From NCBI RefSeq assembly GCF_004521985.1, contig NZ_SBHZ01000021.1:1-64000 (forward strand): 64,000 bases of DNA, written 5' to 3'. The DNA comes from Ectopseudomonas khazarica. Lineage in GTDB: Bacteria > Pseudomonadota > Gammaproteobacteria > Pseudomonadales > Pseudomonadaceae. Under the pieces are notes generated by a model. The model was not told the origin of the DNA. It was given only the letters and a program-made list of their open reading frames with translations, and did no database searches. Shown here piece by piece: positions 1-9,455 of this stretch. Position 1 is the stretch's first letter, and each line of letters opens with the position of its first letter. The translations under genes were made by a program, and so were the position numbers.

Positions 1-69
1 AAGAATTTTTTCTTTCTACTCAACCACTTGCGCTTTCGATCAGAGCTTCTTCTCTCCAGCGGGAGGCGC

Positions 70-97
70 ATTCTACAGCGTTCAAAACCGCTGTCAA
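70..97 (-). promoter_or_regulatory. rRNA-type promoter 3
   Basis: Minus strand: consensus -35 TTGACA (97-92), 16-bp spacer, -10 TAGAAT (75-70), then GCGCC. It is the best match of the three. The leader that follows (GAGTAGAAAG, then an A/T run to base 1) is like leaders that precede 16S rRNA genes in Pseudomonas. The 16S gene itself is outside the window, so the target is inferred. Confidence 0.75.
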
Positions 98-176
98 CCA
101 CCTCTTTTCTACCGCTTTCGATCCACTTGACCGAATCACCAACAGGACTCAACCACCACCCTGTCGACCGGCGCGC

Positions 177-204
177 ATTCTACACGCCAGATCCAGCTTT
201 GCAA
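177..204 (-). promoter_or_regulatory. rRNA-type promoter 2
   Basis: Minus strand: -35 TTGCAA (204-199), 16-bp spacer, -10 TAGAAT (182-177), then GCGCGCC. Same spacing and discriminator as its two neighbours, about 98 bp downstream of promoter 1. Confidence 0.65.
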
Positions 205-274
205 CCCCTCTTTTAAACTTAACTTATTGATTAACAAGAAGTTTTCGAAGAGCTTCATCGCTGAAGTGGCGCGC

Positions 275-302
275 ATTCTACAACCCACAGAACGCGCGTC
301 AA
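275..302 (-). promoter_or_regulatory. rRNA-type promoter 1 (upstream-most)
   Basis: Read on the minus strand: -35 TTGACG (302-297), a 16-bp spacer, then -10 TAGAAT (280-275), followed by GCGCGCC. This TAGAATGCGC layout is the usual form of Pseudomonas rRNA operon promoters. It points leftward, away from recD, so it should serve an rRNA operon lying just outside the window. No gene was found in 1-320. Confidence 0.7.
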
Positions 303-320
303 GCTTAAATTGCACTTTTA

Positions 321-2321
321 TTACTCGGTCGCCTCCAGCGCTTCGCGCAGGCCGCTGCGACGCTCGACACGGCGCAGCACCGCCTGCTCGAAAATACCGC
401 CACGGCTTTCGATCAGGCTGAACCAGCGTCGGGCACGGGTGATGCCGGTGTACACCAGCTCCTTGGTCAATACCGGGTTAAGCGCATCCGGCATGAGCAG
501 CGCGCAATGCTCGAACTCCGAGCCCTGCGACTTGTGCACGGTCATGGCGAACACGGTCTCCACGCTGCTCAGTCGACTGGGCAATATATGGCGCAACTCG
601 CCACTGCCATCGTTGCGCGGGAAGACCACGCGCAGTACCTGGCGCCCCAGCTCATCATCCGGCAGGTTCAGTGCAATGCCGATGTCGCCATTCATCAGGC
701 CCAGGCTGTAGTCGTTGCGCGTCACCAGCACCGGCCGCCCCTCGTACCAGCCGTGGTCGGCAACCAGCAGACCAGCTCGCTGCAGGGCCCGGGCGATGCG
801 CAGATTCATTTCCTCGACGCCCCAGCTTCCCTTGCGCACCGCGCAGAGCAGCTGGAAACGGTCGAATGCACCCAGTACCGCCCTGGCCCAGCTGTCCCAC
901 TGCGGCGAGGGGGCGTCAGTGGCCGGGCGCTGCCTATGCAACACATCTAGATAGTGCCTGTAGCCCTGTGCCAGGCCAGCGACGCCATCGAGCATGAAGC
1001 GTTCCAGTGCGGCATCCTGCTCGCCAGCCAGTTTCAGCCGCTGCAGATCGTCATGCCCCGCCTCCAGCACGCCCCTGGCACGGCTCGCGTCACCGGCGTT
1101 GACCGCCAGTGCCAGCTGGCCGATGCCGGAGTCGCTACCGAAGCGCCTGGAATGACGCAGCATGACGATATGCTGCGCCAGCGCCTGCTGCCCCTCGACC
1201 AGCGACGCATCATTCAGCTGCTCTCCCGTGCGCGCCTGCAACCAGGCCCGGGTCTGCGCGCTGTAGCCGCCCTGCTCGGCATCTCGGCAGAGATCGCCCA
1301 GCACGGCCCCCGCCTCCACCGAGGCCAGCTGGTCCTTGTCTCCCAGAAGAATCAGTCGCGCATGCAGCGGCAGCGCATCGAGCAGGTTGGCCATCATTTC
1401 CAGGTCGATCATCGAGGCTTCGTCCACCACCAGCACGTCCAGCGGCAAGGGGTTGCTCGCGTCGTGGCGGAAATGACGACTGTCCGGCAGGCTTCCCAGC
1501 AGGCGATGCAGGGTCGTCACCGTGGTCGGGATCTGCTGCTTGATGGCGTCATCCAGCGGCAGCGACGCGACCTGGCCACCGATGGACTCGGTCAGCCGTG
1601 CCGCAGCCTTGCCGGTCGGCGCCGCCAGGCTCAGGCGCAGCGCAGCACCCTCGGCCACCGCAGCCTCTTGCAGCAGGGCCAGCAGGCGCACGACAGTGGT
1701 CGTCTTGCCAGTCCCCGGACCGCCAGTGATCAGGGTGAAGCGTCCGCATGCAGCCAGGGCGCAGGCCAGCTTCTGCCAGTCCGCCTGGCGCTCACCGGCC
1801 ACCTGCAAGGGTTCCGGGAACAACCGGGCCAGGCGCTCGGCCAGCCGCTCCGGCTCTTGCGCCGTGGCCTGCAGGCGCTTGCGGATATGCGCGGCGACAC
1901 TTTGCTCGTAGTCCCAGTAGCGCCGCAGGTACAGGCAGGTCCCCCGCAACACCAGTGGCGCCGCCAGCTCCGGCGCCAGCAGCGCGCTGGCCCGGCAAGC
2001 ATCCAGCCACTGCTCCAGGCTTACCGACTGCAGCACCTGCGATGGCAACGCCAGCCCCTGTTCGGCCTCCTCGCCCTCCGGCGGCAGCGAGAGTGCGAAG
2101 TCCGGATCGTTCAGGGTGACCGCCAGGTCCAGACACACGTGCCCCTGGCCCAGCTGATGGCTGGCCAGCGCGGTGGCCAGCAACATGAGCGGCGAAGCCG
2201 TTTCATCCAGCCCGCCGAAGAACTGCGCCAGTGAACGGTCCAGTTCGCGCAGCCAGCCCTGCTCGCTCCAGCGGGCCAGCATCTCGAAGAGCGCCTCCCG
2301 CGTCTGCAATACCGCACTCAT
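321..2321 (-). CDS. recD: RecD, alpha subunit of the RecBCD exonuclease/helicase
   Basis: A 666-residue SF1B helicase; it is the 5'-to-3' motor of RecBCD, which processes double-strand DNA ends. Visible: an N-terminal all-helical domain; Walker A GGPGTGKTT at about residues 200-208; the helicase core with VVDEASMIDL (Walker B) in the middle; and the C-terminal VHKSQGSEF and YTGITRAR motifs that mark the RecD family. Length matches the family (E. coli about 608). The start overlaps the recB stop as ATGA (2318-2321), so translation is coupled in a recC-recB-recD operon. Its 3' end lies next to rRNA-type promoters that fire in the same direction. Confidence 0.96.
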   Translation of the reverse strand: MSAVLQTREALFEMLARWSEQGWLRELDRSLAQFFGGLDETASPLMLLATALASHQLGQGHVCLDLAVTLNDPDFALSLPPEGEEAEQGLALPSQVLQSVSLEQWLDACRASALLAPELAAPLVLRGTCLYLRRYWDYEQSVAAHIRKRLQATAQEPERLAERLARLFPEPLQVAGERQADWQKLACALAACGRFTLITGGPGTGKTTTVVRLLALLQEAAVAEGAALRLSLAAPTGKAAARLTESIGGQVASLPLDDAIKQQIPTTVTTLHRLLGSLPDSRHFRHDASNPLPLDVLVVDEASMIDLEMMANLLDALPLHARLILLGDKDQLASVEAGAVLGDLCRDAEQGGYSAQTRAWLQARTGEQLNDASLVEGQQALAQHIVMLRHSRRFGSDSGIGQLALAVNAGDASRARGVLEAGHDDLQRLKLAGEQDAALERFMLDGVAGLAQGYRHYLDVLHRQRPATDAPSPQWDSWARAVLGAFDRFQLLCAVRKGSWGVEEMNLRIARALQRAGLLVADHGWYEGRPVLVTRNDYSLGLMNGDIGIALNLPDDELGRQVLRVVFPRNDGSGELRHILPSRLSSVETVFAMTVHKSQGSEFEHCALLMPDALNPVLTKELVYTGITRARRWFSLIESRGGIFEQAVLRRVERRSGLREALEATE

Positions 2322-5300
2322 GCCGGCACCTCCCCGGCATCGCCGACAAAGAGCGCGTCGAGCTGCTCGATCAGTGCCCGTGGCGGACGGGCCAGGTACT
2401 GCCCGTTGTGCGGCGAGCGCAGGAATAGATAGAGGGCGCCGCCCAGATGCTGGTCATAGTCGTAGTCGGCCAACCGCAAACGCAGCTGCCGGTGCAGGGC
2501 GAGCACATAAAGCACGTACTGCAGGTCGTAACGGTGACTGGCCACCGCCTCGGCCATCGCCTCGGTGGTGTATGCGCTGTCGTCAGCGCCCAGCCAGTTG
2601 GATTTGTAATCGAGCACGTAATAACGCCCCTGATACTCGAACGTCAGGTCGATGAATCCCTTGAACATGCCATTGAGCGTGTCGGCCCGCAGCGGCTGGC
2701 GGGCCAGGCCGGGCAGCTCGAAGCGCTGCACCAGCGCATCGAGGCGTCGCACATCGACCTGGCGCGCCTCGAACCAGAACTCCAGCTCCGACTGGTAGTC
2801 ATCCAGCTGCGCCAGGCTGGCCACGCGGCCTTCGGCCAGGCGCAAGGGCTGCGCCAGCAGTTGCGCCAGCCAGTGCTGCAACGGCTCGATCCAGCCCTGC
2901 ATGCCTCGTCGCTGGCAGCGTCGGGCCAGCAGGTCACGCATGACCTCGGGCTGCTCGAGGCAGTGCGCGAACCCTTCGCTGGCGGCCAGCTCGAGCAATC
3001 CGTGGAGGAAGGTGCCTGGGCTGGGCCCGCGCGGAAAACGGTGCAAGCCCTGCGCAGACACCGGCATGCCGGGCTGCTCCAGCACCGCGCCTTCATCATC
3101 CGTGGCGTTCTGGATGGCCGCGCTGTCCGGCGCCGCATCTTCGTGACGCTGGGCGCTGCGCTGCTCGCCCTCGTCCAGGCGCAGTGCACTGTACGAGGCG
3201 ATCCACCAGTGCTCGGCAGCACGCCGAGCCGGCGTTCGCCATTGCGCCTGGAAGGCAGCGGCTGATTGTGGCTGATAGCGCGTGTCGCTCACCTCGGGCG
3301 GCGCCTGCAGACGAGTGCCGGCAGCGCTGCCGAAGGCGCGCAACCAGCCCTCGAGATCGGCGCTTTGCGCCAGCGCCTCACCACCGCCCAGCAGATAGCC
3401 GAGTGCGGACTGGTGTAGCCGCGACTTCCTGGCGTTGCCGATCTTCAGATCCGCCACACCCAGCCAGCAGGCATGCCGCGCGCGGGTCAGCGCCACGTAG
3501 AGCAGGCGCAGGTCCTCGCCCAGACGCTCTCGCTCGGCACGCTCGAAGGCCTCCTCGTCCGCCTTGAGCAGCACGCGGCGGCGTTCGCCGTCCTGCACCA
3601 GCAGCGGCTTCTTCTCATCCAGCGGACGGAAGCCGCAGATAAATGGCAGGAATACCAGGGGATACTCCAGGCCCTTCGACTTGTGGATGGTCACCACCCG
3701 CACCAGCGCCTCGTCGCTTTCCAGGCGCAATACCTGTTCGTCAGCGCCCTGCCCCTCGCCGGCCAGCAGCTCGCCGAGGTGGCGGATCAGCGCCTGCTCG
3801 CCGTCCAGTTCGCTGGAGGCCTGTTGCAACAGCTCGGCCAGGTGCAGCAGGTTGGTCAGCACCCGCTCGCCATCGTCCTGCCCCATCAGGCGTTGCGGCA
3901 GGCTGAAGTCCTGCAGCAGCAGGCGCAGCATCGGCAACACGCCCTGGCGCTGCCAGCACTGGCGATAGCCGCGAAACTGCATGACGCGCCGCTCCCAGCT
4001 GCGCTCATCGAGGTTGAGGCACTCCAGCTCGCTCAGTGGCAAGCCCAGCGTGGCGCTGGCCAGGGCCGCGCGCAGCGGGCGGTCCTGATCCGGCTCGGCG
4101 CAGGCGCGCAACCACAGCAGCAGGTCACGCGCCTCCTGGGCGGCGAATACCGAATCCTTGTCCGACAGGTAAACGCTGCGCACCCCGCGCGCGCCCAGCT
4201 CACCGCGAATCGCCTGCGCCTCGCTGAAGTCACGCACCAGCACGGCGATGTCACTGGGCTGCAGCGCGCTCAATTCACCGCCGCGCAGGAAGCCGGCCCG
4301 CTGCTTCTGCCCCTGGTCGAGCAGCGCGACGATCTCGCTGGCGGCGGCACCCGCCAGCGCCTCCACGTAGGCCTTCTTCGACAGCGGCTCATCCGTGCTC
4401 AGGTGCCACAGTGTCAGCGCCGGCTGCTCCTGGCCCTGGACCGTCCAGCATTCCTTGCGCCCCTGCGCACCGACCTCGATGAACGGCAGATCATCACGCA
4501 GCAGGAAGGCGCCGGCGCCGGTCTCACGTCGCTCCGCTGCCAGGAACAGCGCATTGACCGCATCGACCATGGCTTGGCTGGAGCGGAAGTTGGTTTCCAG
4601 GTTGTAGTGGCGCCCGTGGGTCGCGCGGCGTGCGCGCAGGTAGGTGTGAATGTCGGCGCCGCGGAAGGAATAGATGGCCTGTTTGGGGTCGCCGATCATG
4701 AACAGCCCGCAGTCCTCGCGGTTGGCCTCGACCTGGTAGAGGGTGTCGAAGATGCGGTACTGCAGCGGATCGGTGTCCTGGAACTCGTCGATCATCGCGA
4801 CCGGGAACTGGCGGCGGATGACCTCCGCCAGGCGCGGCCCGTTCTCGCCCTGCAAGGCGACATCGAGTCGGGTGAGCATGTCGTCGAAGCCCATCTCGGC
4901 GCGCTGGTGTTTCTCCCAGTCGAAACGCGCGTGCACCCAGGCGGCGGCATGACGCAACGCCGCCTCGCCCGGATCGCTCAGTGCGCCCAGGCGCGCCTCC
5001 AGCTCGGCCATGGCCAGCAGTGCCGGATGCTGCGGCGCCTCGCCCTTCCAGGCTTCCGCCAGGCCATCGGGCGTCAGGCGCTTGAAGCCGGTTCCCAGAT
5101 CGACCACGGCCTCCTCACCGCTCGCCCACTCCCGCAGCTTGTGCAGCCACGGGTTGTAGTAGCGCGCCTGGATCTTGCGCGCGTCCACCTGCTTGTCGGC
5201 GACGGCCTGGTCGAGCAACAGCTGCAGCTCTTCGATCCATTCCGGCCAGGGCGCCTTCAGCGCCGCCAGCTCAACTTCGCGGGCACTCAATGCCTGGTCG

Positions 5301-5950
5301 AGCAAGGCGCCGAGCGTTTGCGGGGAAACCTCGGCCGTCTCCCCGAGCAACGGACGCAGGCGCACGCCAAGCCCGTCCGGCGTGCCCCACTGCTGTGCGA
5401 CCCAGTTCAGTGCCGCGCCCTGCAGGGGGTAGCAATGCTGCCGCCAGTAGTCGCGCACGACCTCGGCCAGCAGCTCGCTGTGATCGGTCTCCAGGGTCTG
5501 GCTGAACAGGCTGCCGCTGTCGAAGGCATGCTCACGCAGCATGCGCTGGCACCAACCATGAATGGTGGAGACGGCCGCCTCGTCCATCCACTGCGCGGCC
5601 AGCTCCAGGCGCCGGGCGCAATCGGGCCACAGGGCGACGTCGAAGTCATCGCGCAGCGTAGCCAGCAAGGCATCGCCCTGGCCGTCACCGCGGAACACAC
5701 TCGCCGCCTCCACCAGGCGGGCACGGATGCGGTCACGCAGCTCGCGGGTGGCGGCATCGGTGAAGGTCACCACCAGGATCTGCGGCGGCAGCAAGGGTTC
5801 GGCGAACGCCGCGTCATCGCCATGACGGAGAATCAGCCGCAGGTACAGGGCGGAAATGGTGTAGGTCTTGCCCGTGCCGGCACTGGCCTCGATCAGGCGA
5901 CTGCCGTGCAGCGGAAAGCGCAGGGCCAGCGGACGTTGAACGGCGCTCAT
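2318..5950 (-). CDS. recB: RecB, beta subunit (3'-to-5' helicase and nuclease) of RecBCD
   Basis: A 1210-residue subunit. Walker A EASAGTGKT lies at residues 21-29, Walker B IDEFQDTD near residue 400, motif VI LYVALTRARH near residue 800. The C-terminal RecB-type nuclease domain has GFIDLTFEY followed by VLDYKSNW, which carries the catalytic D and DxK. The open frame continues 22 codons further upstream, but the ATG at 5950 forms an ATGA overlap with the recC stop (5947-5949) and gives the normal N-terminus (MSAVQRPLALRFPL), so I chose it. It unwinds and degrades DNA ends until Chi, then loads RecA. Confidence 0.96.
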   Translation of the reverse strand: MSAVQRPLALRFPLHGSRLIEASAGTGKTYTISALYLRLILRHGDDAAFAEPLLPPQILVVTFTDAATRELRDRIRARLVEAASVFRGDGQGDALLATLRDDFDVALWPDCARRLELAAQWMDEAAVSTIHGWCQRMLREHAFDSGSLFSQTLETDHSELLAEVVRDYWRQHCYPLQGAALNWVAQQWGTPDGLGVRLRPLLGETAEVSPQTLGALLDQALSAREVELAALKAPWPEWIEELQLLLDQAVADKQVDARKIQARYYNPWLHKLREWASGEEAVVDLGTGFKRLTPDGLAEAWKGEAPQHPALLAMAELEARLGALSDPGEAALRHAAAWVHARFDWEKHQRAEMGFDDMLTRLDVALQGENGPRLAEVIRRQFPVAMIDEFQDTDPLQYRIFDTLYQVEANREDCGLFMIGDPKQAIYSFRGADIHTYLRARRATHGRHYNLETNFRSSQAMVDAVNALFLAAERRETGAGAFLLRDDLPFIEVGAQGRKECWTVQGQEQPALTLWHLSTDEPLSKKAYVEALAGAAASEIVALLDQGQKQRAGFLRGGELSALQPSDIAVLVRDFSEAQAIRGELGARGVRSVYLSDKDSVFAAQEARDLLLWLRACAEPDQDRPLRAALASATLGLPLSELECLNLDERSWERRVMQFRGYRQCWQRQGVLPMLRLLLQDFSLPQRLMGQDDGERVLTNLLHLAELLQQASSELDGEQALIRHLGELLAGEGQGADEQVLRLESDEALVRVVTIHKSKGLEYPLVFLPFICGFRPLDEKKPLLVQDGERRRVLLKADEEAFERAERERLGEDLRLLYVALTRARHACWLGVADLKIGNARKSRLHQSALGYLLGGGEALAQSADLEGWLRAFGSAAGTRLQAPPEVSDTRYQPQSAAAFQAQWRTPARRAAEHWWIASYSALRLDEGEQRSAQRHEDAAPDSAAIQNATDDEGAVLEQPGMPVSAQGLHRFPRGPSPGTFLHGLLELAASEGFAHCLEQPEVMRDLLARRCQRRGMQGWIEPLQHWLAQLLAQPLRLAEGRVASLAQLDDYQSELEFWFEARQVDVRRLDALVQRFELPGLARQPLRADTLNGMFKGFIDLTFEYQGRYYVLDYKSNWLGADDSAYTTEAMAEAVASHRYDLQYVLYVLALHRQLRLRLADYDYDQHLGGALYLFLRSPHNGQYLARPPRALIEQLDALFVGDAGEVPA

Positions 5951-8900
5951 GGCTGCACCTCCTCGAGCGCGCGCGGGGCACTGTCGAGCAGAGGCCGGTA
6001 CAGGCGCTCGCTCCACTCGGCAAACGCGCCATCGGCCGTCAGGCAGGTGAAGTCGGGGAACTGCCGCGTCAGACTGGCGCTACCCGCCACCTCACCGGTC
6101 ATGTTGAATCCCCCCTCGTACACCGCACGCGCCTTGTCCTCGTTGCCGTCATGCAGCCAGGCCAGCGAGGTTTTCAGCGCGACCGGCAGCGGCGCGCGCA
6201 TGCCCTCGCCCCAGCCCTGCAGCCAGGCCGTGAGGATCTCGCGAGCCTGCTCGACAGGTACAGGGTCGAAGGCCAGCGAACGGTCTTCCCCGACGAGCAA
6301 GGTGGTCAGCGGCAGCTCGCAGGCTGCCGCGATCACATGCAACACATAAGGCCGCAGCAGGCGGTGCCACTTCCACGCGCCCTCCTTGGCCAGCGCCCCC
6401 GGTACTGCCTGCAGGCTGGCCAGGGCGCCGTCAGCATTGCGGCGCAGGCCGTTCAACCAGCCGTCCAGCAGCACATCGGCCTGAACGAAATGCAGCGGCA
6501 AGGGCGACTCGAGGGCATGCGGCCAGCGTTCAGCCAGCGCGCGATATCGCAGAACCTGCGCAGGCAGTGGCGCCAGGAGCGCCTGCCGGTATTGCTCGCC
6601 AAAGCCTGCCAGCGGCAACACCCCGCTGCGGCGCAAGCGCTCGGCCGCGACCATCAGTGCCGCTTCGGGTGCCTCCTCCTCGGCCAGCAGCGCCGCCTTG
6701 AGCAGGTGCTCCTGCAACTGGTAGCGCTGCAGGCCGTCCAGGGCGAAGGGTTCGGTGTCCAGCTGACGCTGGGCCTGTTCATCCAGGTGCACCTTGAGCC
6801 GGCGCGTGAAGAAGCATTTGACCGGGTCGCGCAGGAAGCTCTGCAACAGCTCGGGCGTGAGCGTGCCGCCCTCCTCCCAGGCCGGCAGCGCATCAGCGCC
6901 TTGCGCCTCCGGCAGCTGGCCATGCAGCGCCGCCCATTCATGGGCATAGCTGTAGAGCGACGCGTCGCCGGCGAAGTAGCGACGGCTGAAAGGCTGCAAG
7001 GGATGCTCGGTGGTCAGCGCGTGCAGCAGATCGCCACCGTCCTCCAGGCGCCAGGCGCTGGCCAGGTGATCACGCAGCTGGCCGATCAGCACCGAGGGCG
7101 GTCGCTCGCTGTTATCACGCACGCTGCGCCCCACCCAGCTTATATAGAGGTGGTCACGCGCGGCGAGGAGCGCCTCCAGCAACAGATAGCGATCGTCCTC
7201 ACGCCGGGAGCGGTCACCAGGGCGGTAGTCGCCGGCCATCAGATCGAAATCCAGCGGCGTCTGGCTGCGCGGGTAGTCGCCGTCGTTCATGCCCAGCAGG
7301 CAGACGTGACGAAACGGAATCGCGCGCATGGGCATCAGCGTGCAGAAGTTCACCGCGCCGGCAAGGAAGCGCTGGCTCAGCCGCCCCTGGTCCAGCCCGG
7401 CGAGCCAGGCTTCGCGCACCACCGCCAACGGCAGTGGCTCTTCCATCGCGGCGCCTTCGCAGAGCTCGAGCCAGGTGTCCAGCGCCTCCAGCAACTGATT
7501 GCGCAGCACCTCGTCGCGCTCGTCCTGAGCGAGGAAGAACGCCTCGAGCAGACTGCGCAAACGCTCGCCCCAGGCGCCTGGACTGGCCGGCTCGCGCAGG
7601 TTCTCCAGCAACGCGTCGAGCGCATCGAGCAGGCGGTTGAGCGGGCCGATCAGCGCGGCATCCAGCCCGCCGATCTCATCGAACGGCTCGATGTCGGCGT
7701 AGGCCTGGCCACGCCCGACCGCGTAACCCAGCAGCATGCGACGCAGGCCGAAACGCCAGGTGTTCTGCTCCAGGCCGTGGCCCACGCCAAGCGTCTCGCG
7801 CTGCGCGGCGTCCAGCCCCCAGCGGATGCCGGCGCCCTCCAGCCAGCGGCGCAGGGTCGGCAGCGCTTCCTCGCTGATGGCGAAGCGCGCACGCAGCGCC
7901 GCCACATCCAGCAGGTCCAGCACCTCGCTGACGCTGAAGCGGCTCTCCGGCAAACGCAGCAGGTGCTCCAGCGCGATCGCCATGGGCTCCTTGCCGCGCA
8001 GCCCCTGGTCGGCCAGGGTGAAGGGAATGAAACGCGGATCGTCGCTGGCGAACTGGCCGAACACCGCCTGAATGTGCGGGGCGTAGGTGTTGACGTCGGG
8101 CACCATGACGATCACATCGCGCGGACGCAGGCTCGGGTCGCTGCTGAAGCGGTCCAGCAACTGGTCGTGCAGCACCTCGACCTCGCGCTGGGCACTGTGC
8201 GCGACGTGGAAACGCAACGACTGATCCTCTCCGGGCCGCAGCGCCGGCCAGATGCGCCGGCTTTCCTCGAGCGGGCGCAGATCGAGGATGTCGTTCTGCA
8301 CCTGGCCCAGCAGGCCGCCTTGCGCAGCGGGGCTGAACAGGTCGATGCGCTCGAACTGCTCGCGGTAGCGCTGCGGCTCGTCGTACTGATCCAGCAGGTT
8401 GATGTAGTCACGCCCCTGCTTGCCCCAGGCGGCCAGCAACGGCTGGGCGTGCTGGTGCATCTCCGCCTCGTCGAACAGGCCGATCTGCCCGGCGGGATTG
8501 CCCTTGCGCCGCTGGCGACGGTACTCGTGGCGTAGCAGGTCCTTGTCCTCGACGATATCGCCCCAGTGATGCTGACAGGGGTTGTGCACGAAGAGCATCA
8601 CCTGGCTGAAGCGCGCCATGGCCGCCAGCGCCTCCAGCATCTGCGCGGGCAACGAGGAAATACCGAATACCGTGATGCGCCGGGGCAGGCCCGCAGGCCG
8701 GCTGTCCAGTTCCCCCAGGCGGGCGACGAAGCGCGGGTGCACCCCGGCGCGACTTTCGGCCAGGTGTTCCTGCCCGACATCCGCCAGCAGCGCACGCCAC
8801 AATGCGGGCTGCCAGAGCGACGCGTCATCCAGGGGGCGCTCGCCGCCCCGCGACGTGCGCAGACGATCCTGGCCGCTGGCCCAGTCTTCCAGCCAGTCGG

Positions 8901-9363
8901 CGCGGTAGACCTGGTACTGGTCGAACAGATCCGCCAGGCGCTCGGCCAACTGGTAGCGCTTGCGCAGGTCCTGGTCATCGGCCAGAAAGCGCCGCAGCGG
9001 AGCGAACGCGTCGTCATTCAGCAGCTGCGGCAACAGACGCATCAGGCGCCAGGTCAGCGGCGCCTTGTCCAGCGGCGACTGCTGGGGAATCGCATCACGC
9101 CCCAGGACGCTGCGATAGGCCTGCCAGAGAAAGCGCGCAGGCAGGTCGACATCCAGCGCCGCCGCGATCCCGCAGCCATCGCGTTCGGCCAGCGCCAGCT
9201 TGAGCCACTGCGCGATGCCGTTGCTCTGCACCAGCAGCACCTCATTCTCCAGCGGCCGCAGCGGATAGCGGCGCATCCACGCCACCGAGAGCGCACGCAG
9301 CTCTTCGAGGTGGTTACCGTGAATCACAATGAGGCCTGGCGACAGCTCCGGGCTGACGGACAT
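5947..9363 (-). CDS. recC: RecC, gamma subunit of RecBCD (Chi recognition)
   Basis: 1138 residues, close to E. coli RecC (1122). It starts with the family-typical stretch around LIVIHGNHLEELRALSVAW, has the inactive helicase-like folds, and a region rich in conserved tryptophan and arginine such as LLGMNDGDYPR and SRREDDRYLLLEAL. An AGGAG ribosome-binding site lies about 8 nt before the ATG at 9363. It is the first gene of the minus-strand recC-recB-recD operon and stops inside the recB start codon. RecC splits the strands, scans for Chi and scaffolds RecB and RecD. Confidence 0.96.
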   Translation of the reverse strand: MSVSPELSPGLIVIHGNHLEELRALSVAWMRRYPLRPLENEVLLVQSNGIAQWLKLALAERDGCGIAAALDVDLPARFLWQAYRSVLGRDAIPQQSPLDKAPLTWRLMRLLPQLLNDDAFAPLRRFLADDQDLRKRYQLAERLADLFDQYQVYRADWLEDWASGQDRLRTSRGGERPLDDASLWQPALWRALLADVGQEHLAESRAGVHPRFVARLGELDSRPAGLPRRITVFGISSLPAQMLEALAAMARFSQVMLFVHNPCQHHWGDIVEDKDLLRHEYRRQRRKGNPAGQIGLFDEAEMHQHAQPLLAAWGKQGRDYINLLDQYDEPQRYREQFERIDLFSPAAQGGLLGQVQNDILDLRPLEESRRIWPALRPGEDQSLRFHVAHSAQREVEVLHDQLLDRFSSDPSLRPRDVIVMVPDVNTYAPHIQAVFGQFASDDPRFIPFTLADQGLRGKEPMAIALEHLLRLPESRFSVSEVLDLLDVAALRARFAISEEALPTLRRWLEGAGIRWGLDAAQRETLGVGHGLEQNTWRFGLRRMLLGYAVGRGQAYADIEPFDEIGGLDAALIGPLNRLLDALDALLENLREPASPGAWGERLRSLLEAFFLAQDERDEVLRNQLLEALDTWLELCEGAAMEEPLPLAVVREAWLAGLDQGRLSQRFLAGAVNFCTLMPMRAIPFRHVCLLGMNDGDYPRSQTPLDFDLMAGDYRPGDRSRREDDRYLLLEALLAARDHLYISWVGRSVRDNSERPPSVLIGQLRDHLASAWRLEDGGDLLHALTTEHPLQPFSRRYFAGDASLYSYAHEWAALHGQLPEAQGADALPAWEEGGTLTPELLQSFLRDPVKCFFTRRLKVHLDEQAQRQLDTEPFALDGLQRYQLQEHLLKAALLAEEEAPEAALMVAAERLRRSGVLPLAGFGEQYRQALLAPLPAQVLRYRALAERWPHALESPLPLHFVQADVLLDGWLNGLRRNADGALASLQAVPGALAKEGAWKWHRLLRPYVLHVIAAACELPLTTLLVGEDRSLAFDPVPVEQAREILTAWLQGWGEGMRAPLPVALKTSLAWLHDGNEDKARAVYEGGFNMTGEVAGSASLTRQFPDFTCLTADGAFAEWSERLYRPLLDSAPRALEEVQP

Positions 9364-9455
9364 CGACTAACTCCTGTCGAGAATCGAAGCGCAAGTTTGC
9401 CAGCATTTTCGGACAAGGTGCGCGATGGCTGCAGGAGTCGCTCGGTGCGCCGCGC

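Noticed and set aside
3473..6349. Very long plus-strand ORF opposite recB and recC
   Set aside because: High-GC antisense shadow; composition is Q/R/A-rich without motifs, and the minus strand has unmistakable RecBCD proteins. The same holds for 954-2234, 6151-8535, 8566-9468, 9477-10478 and 11139-12896.
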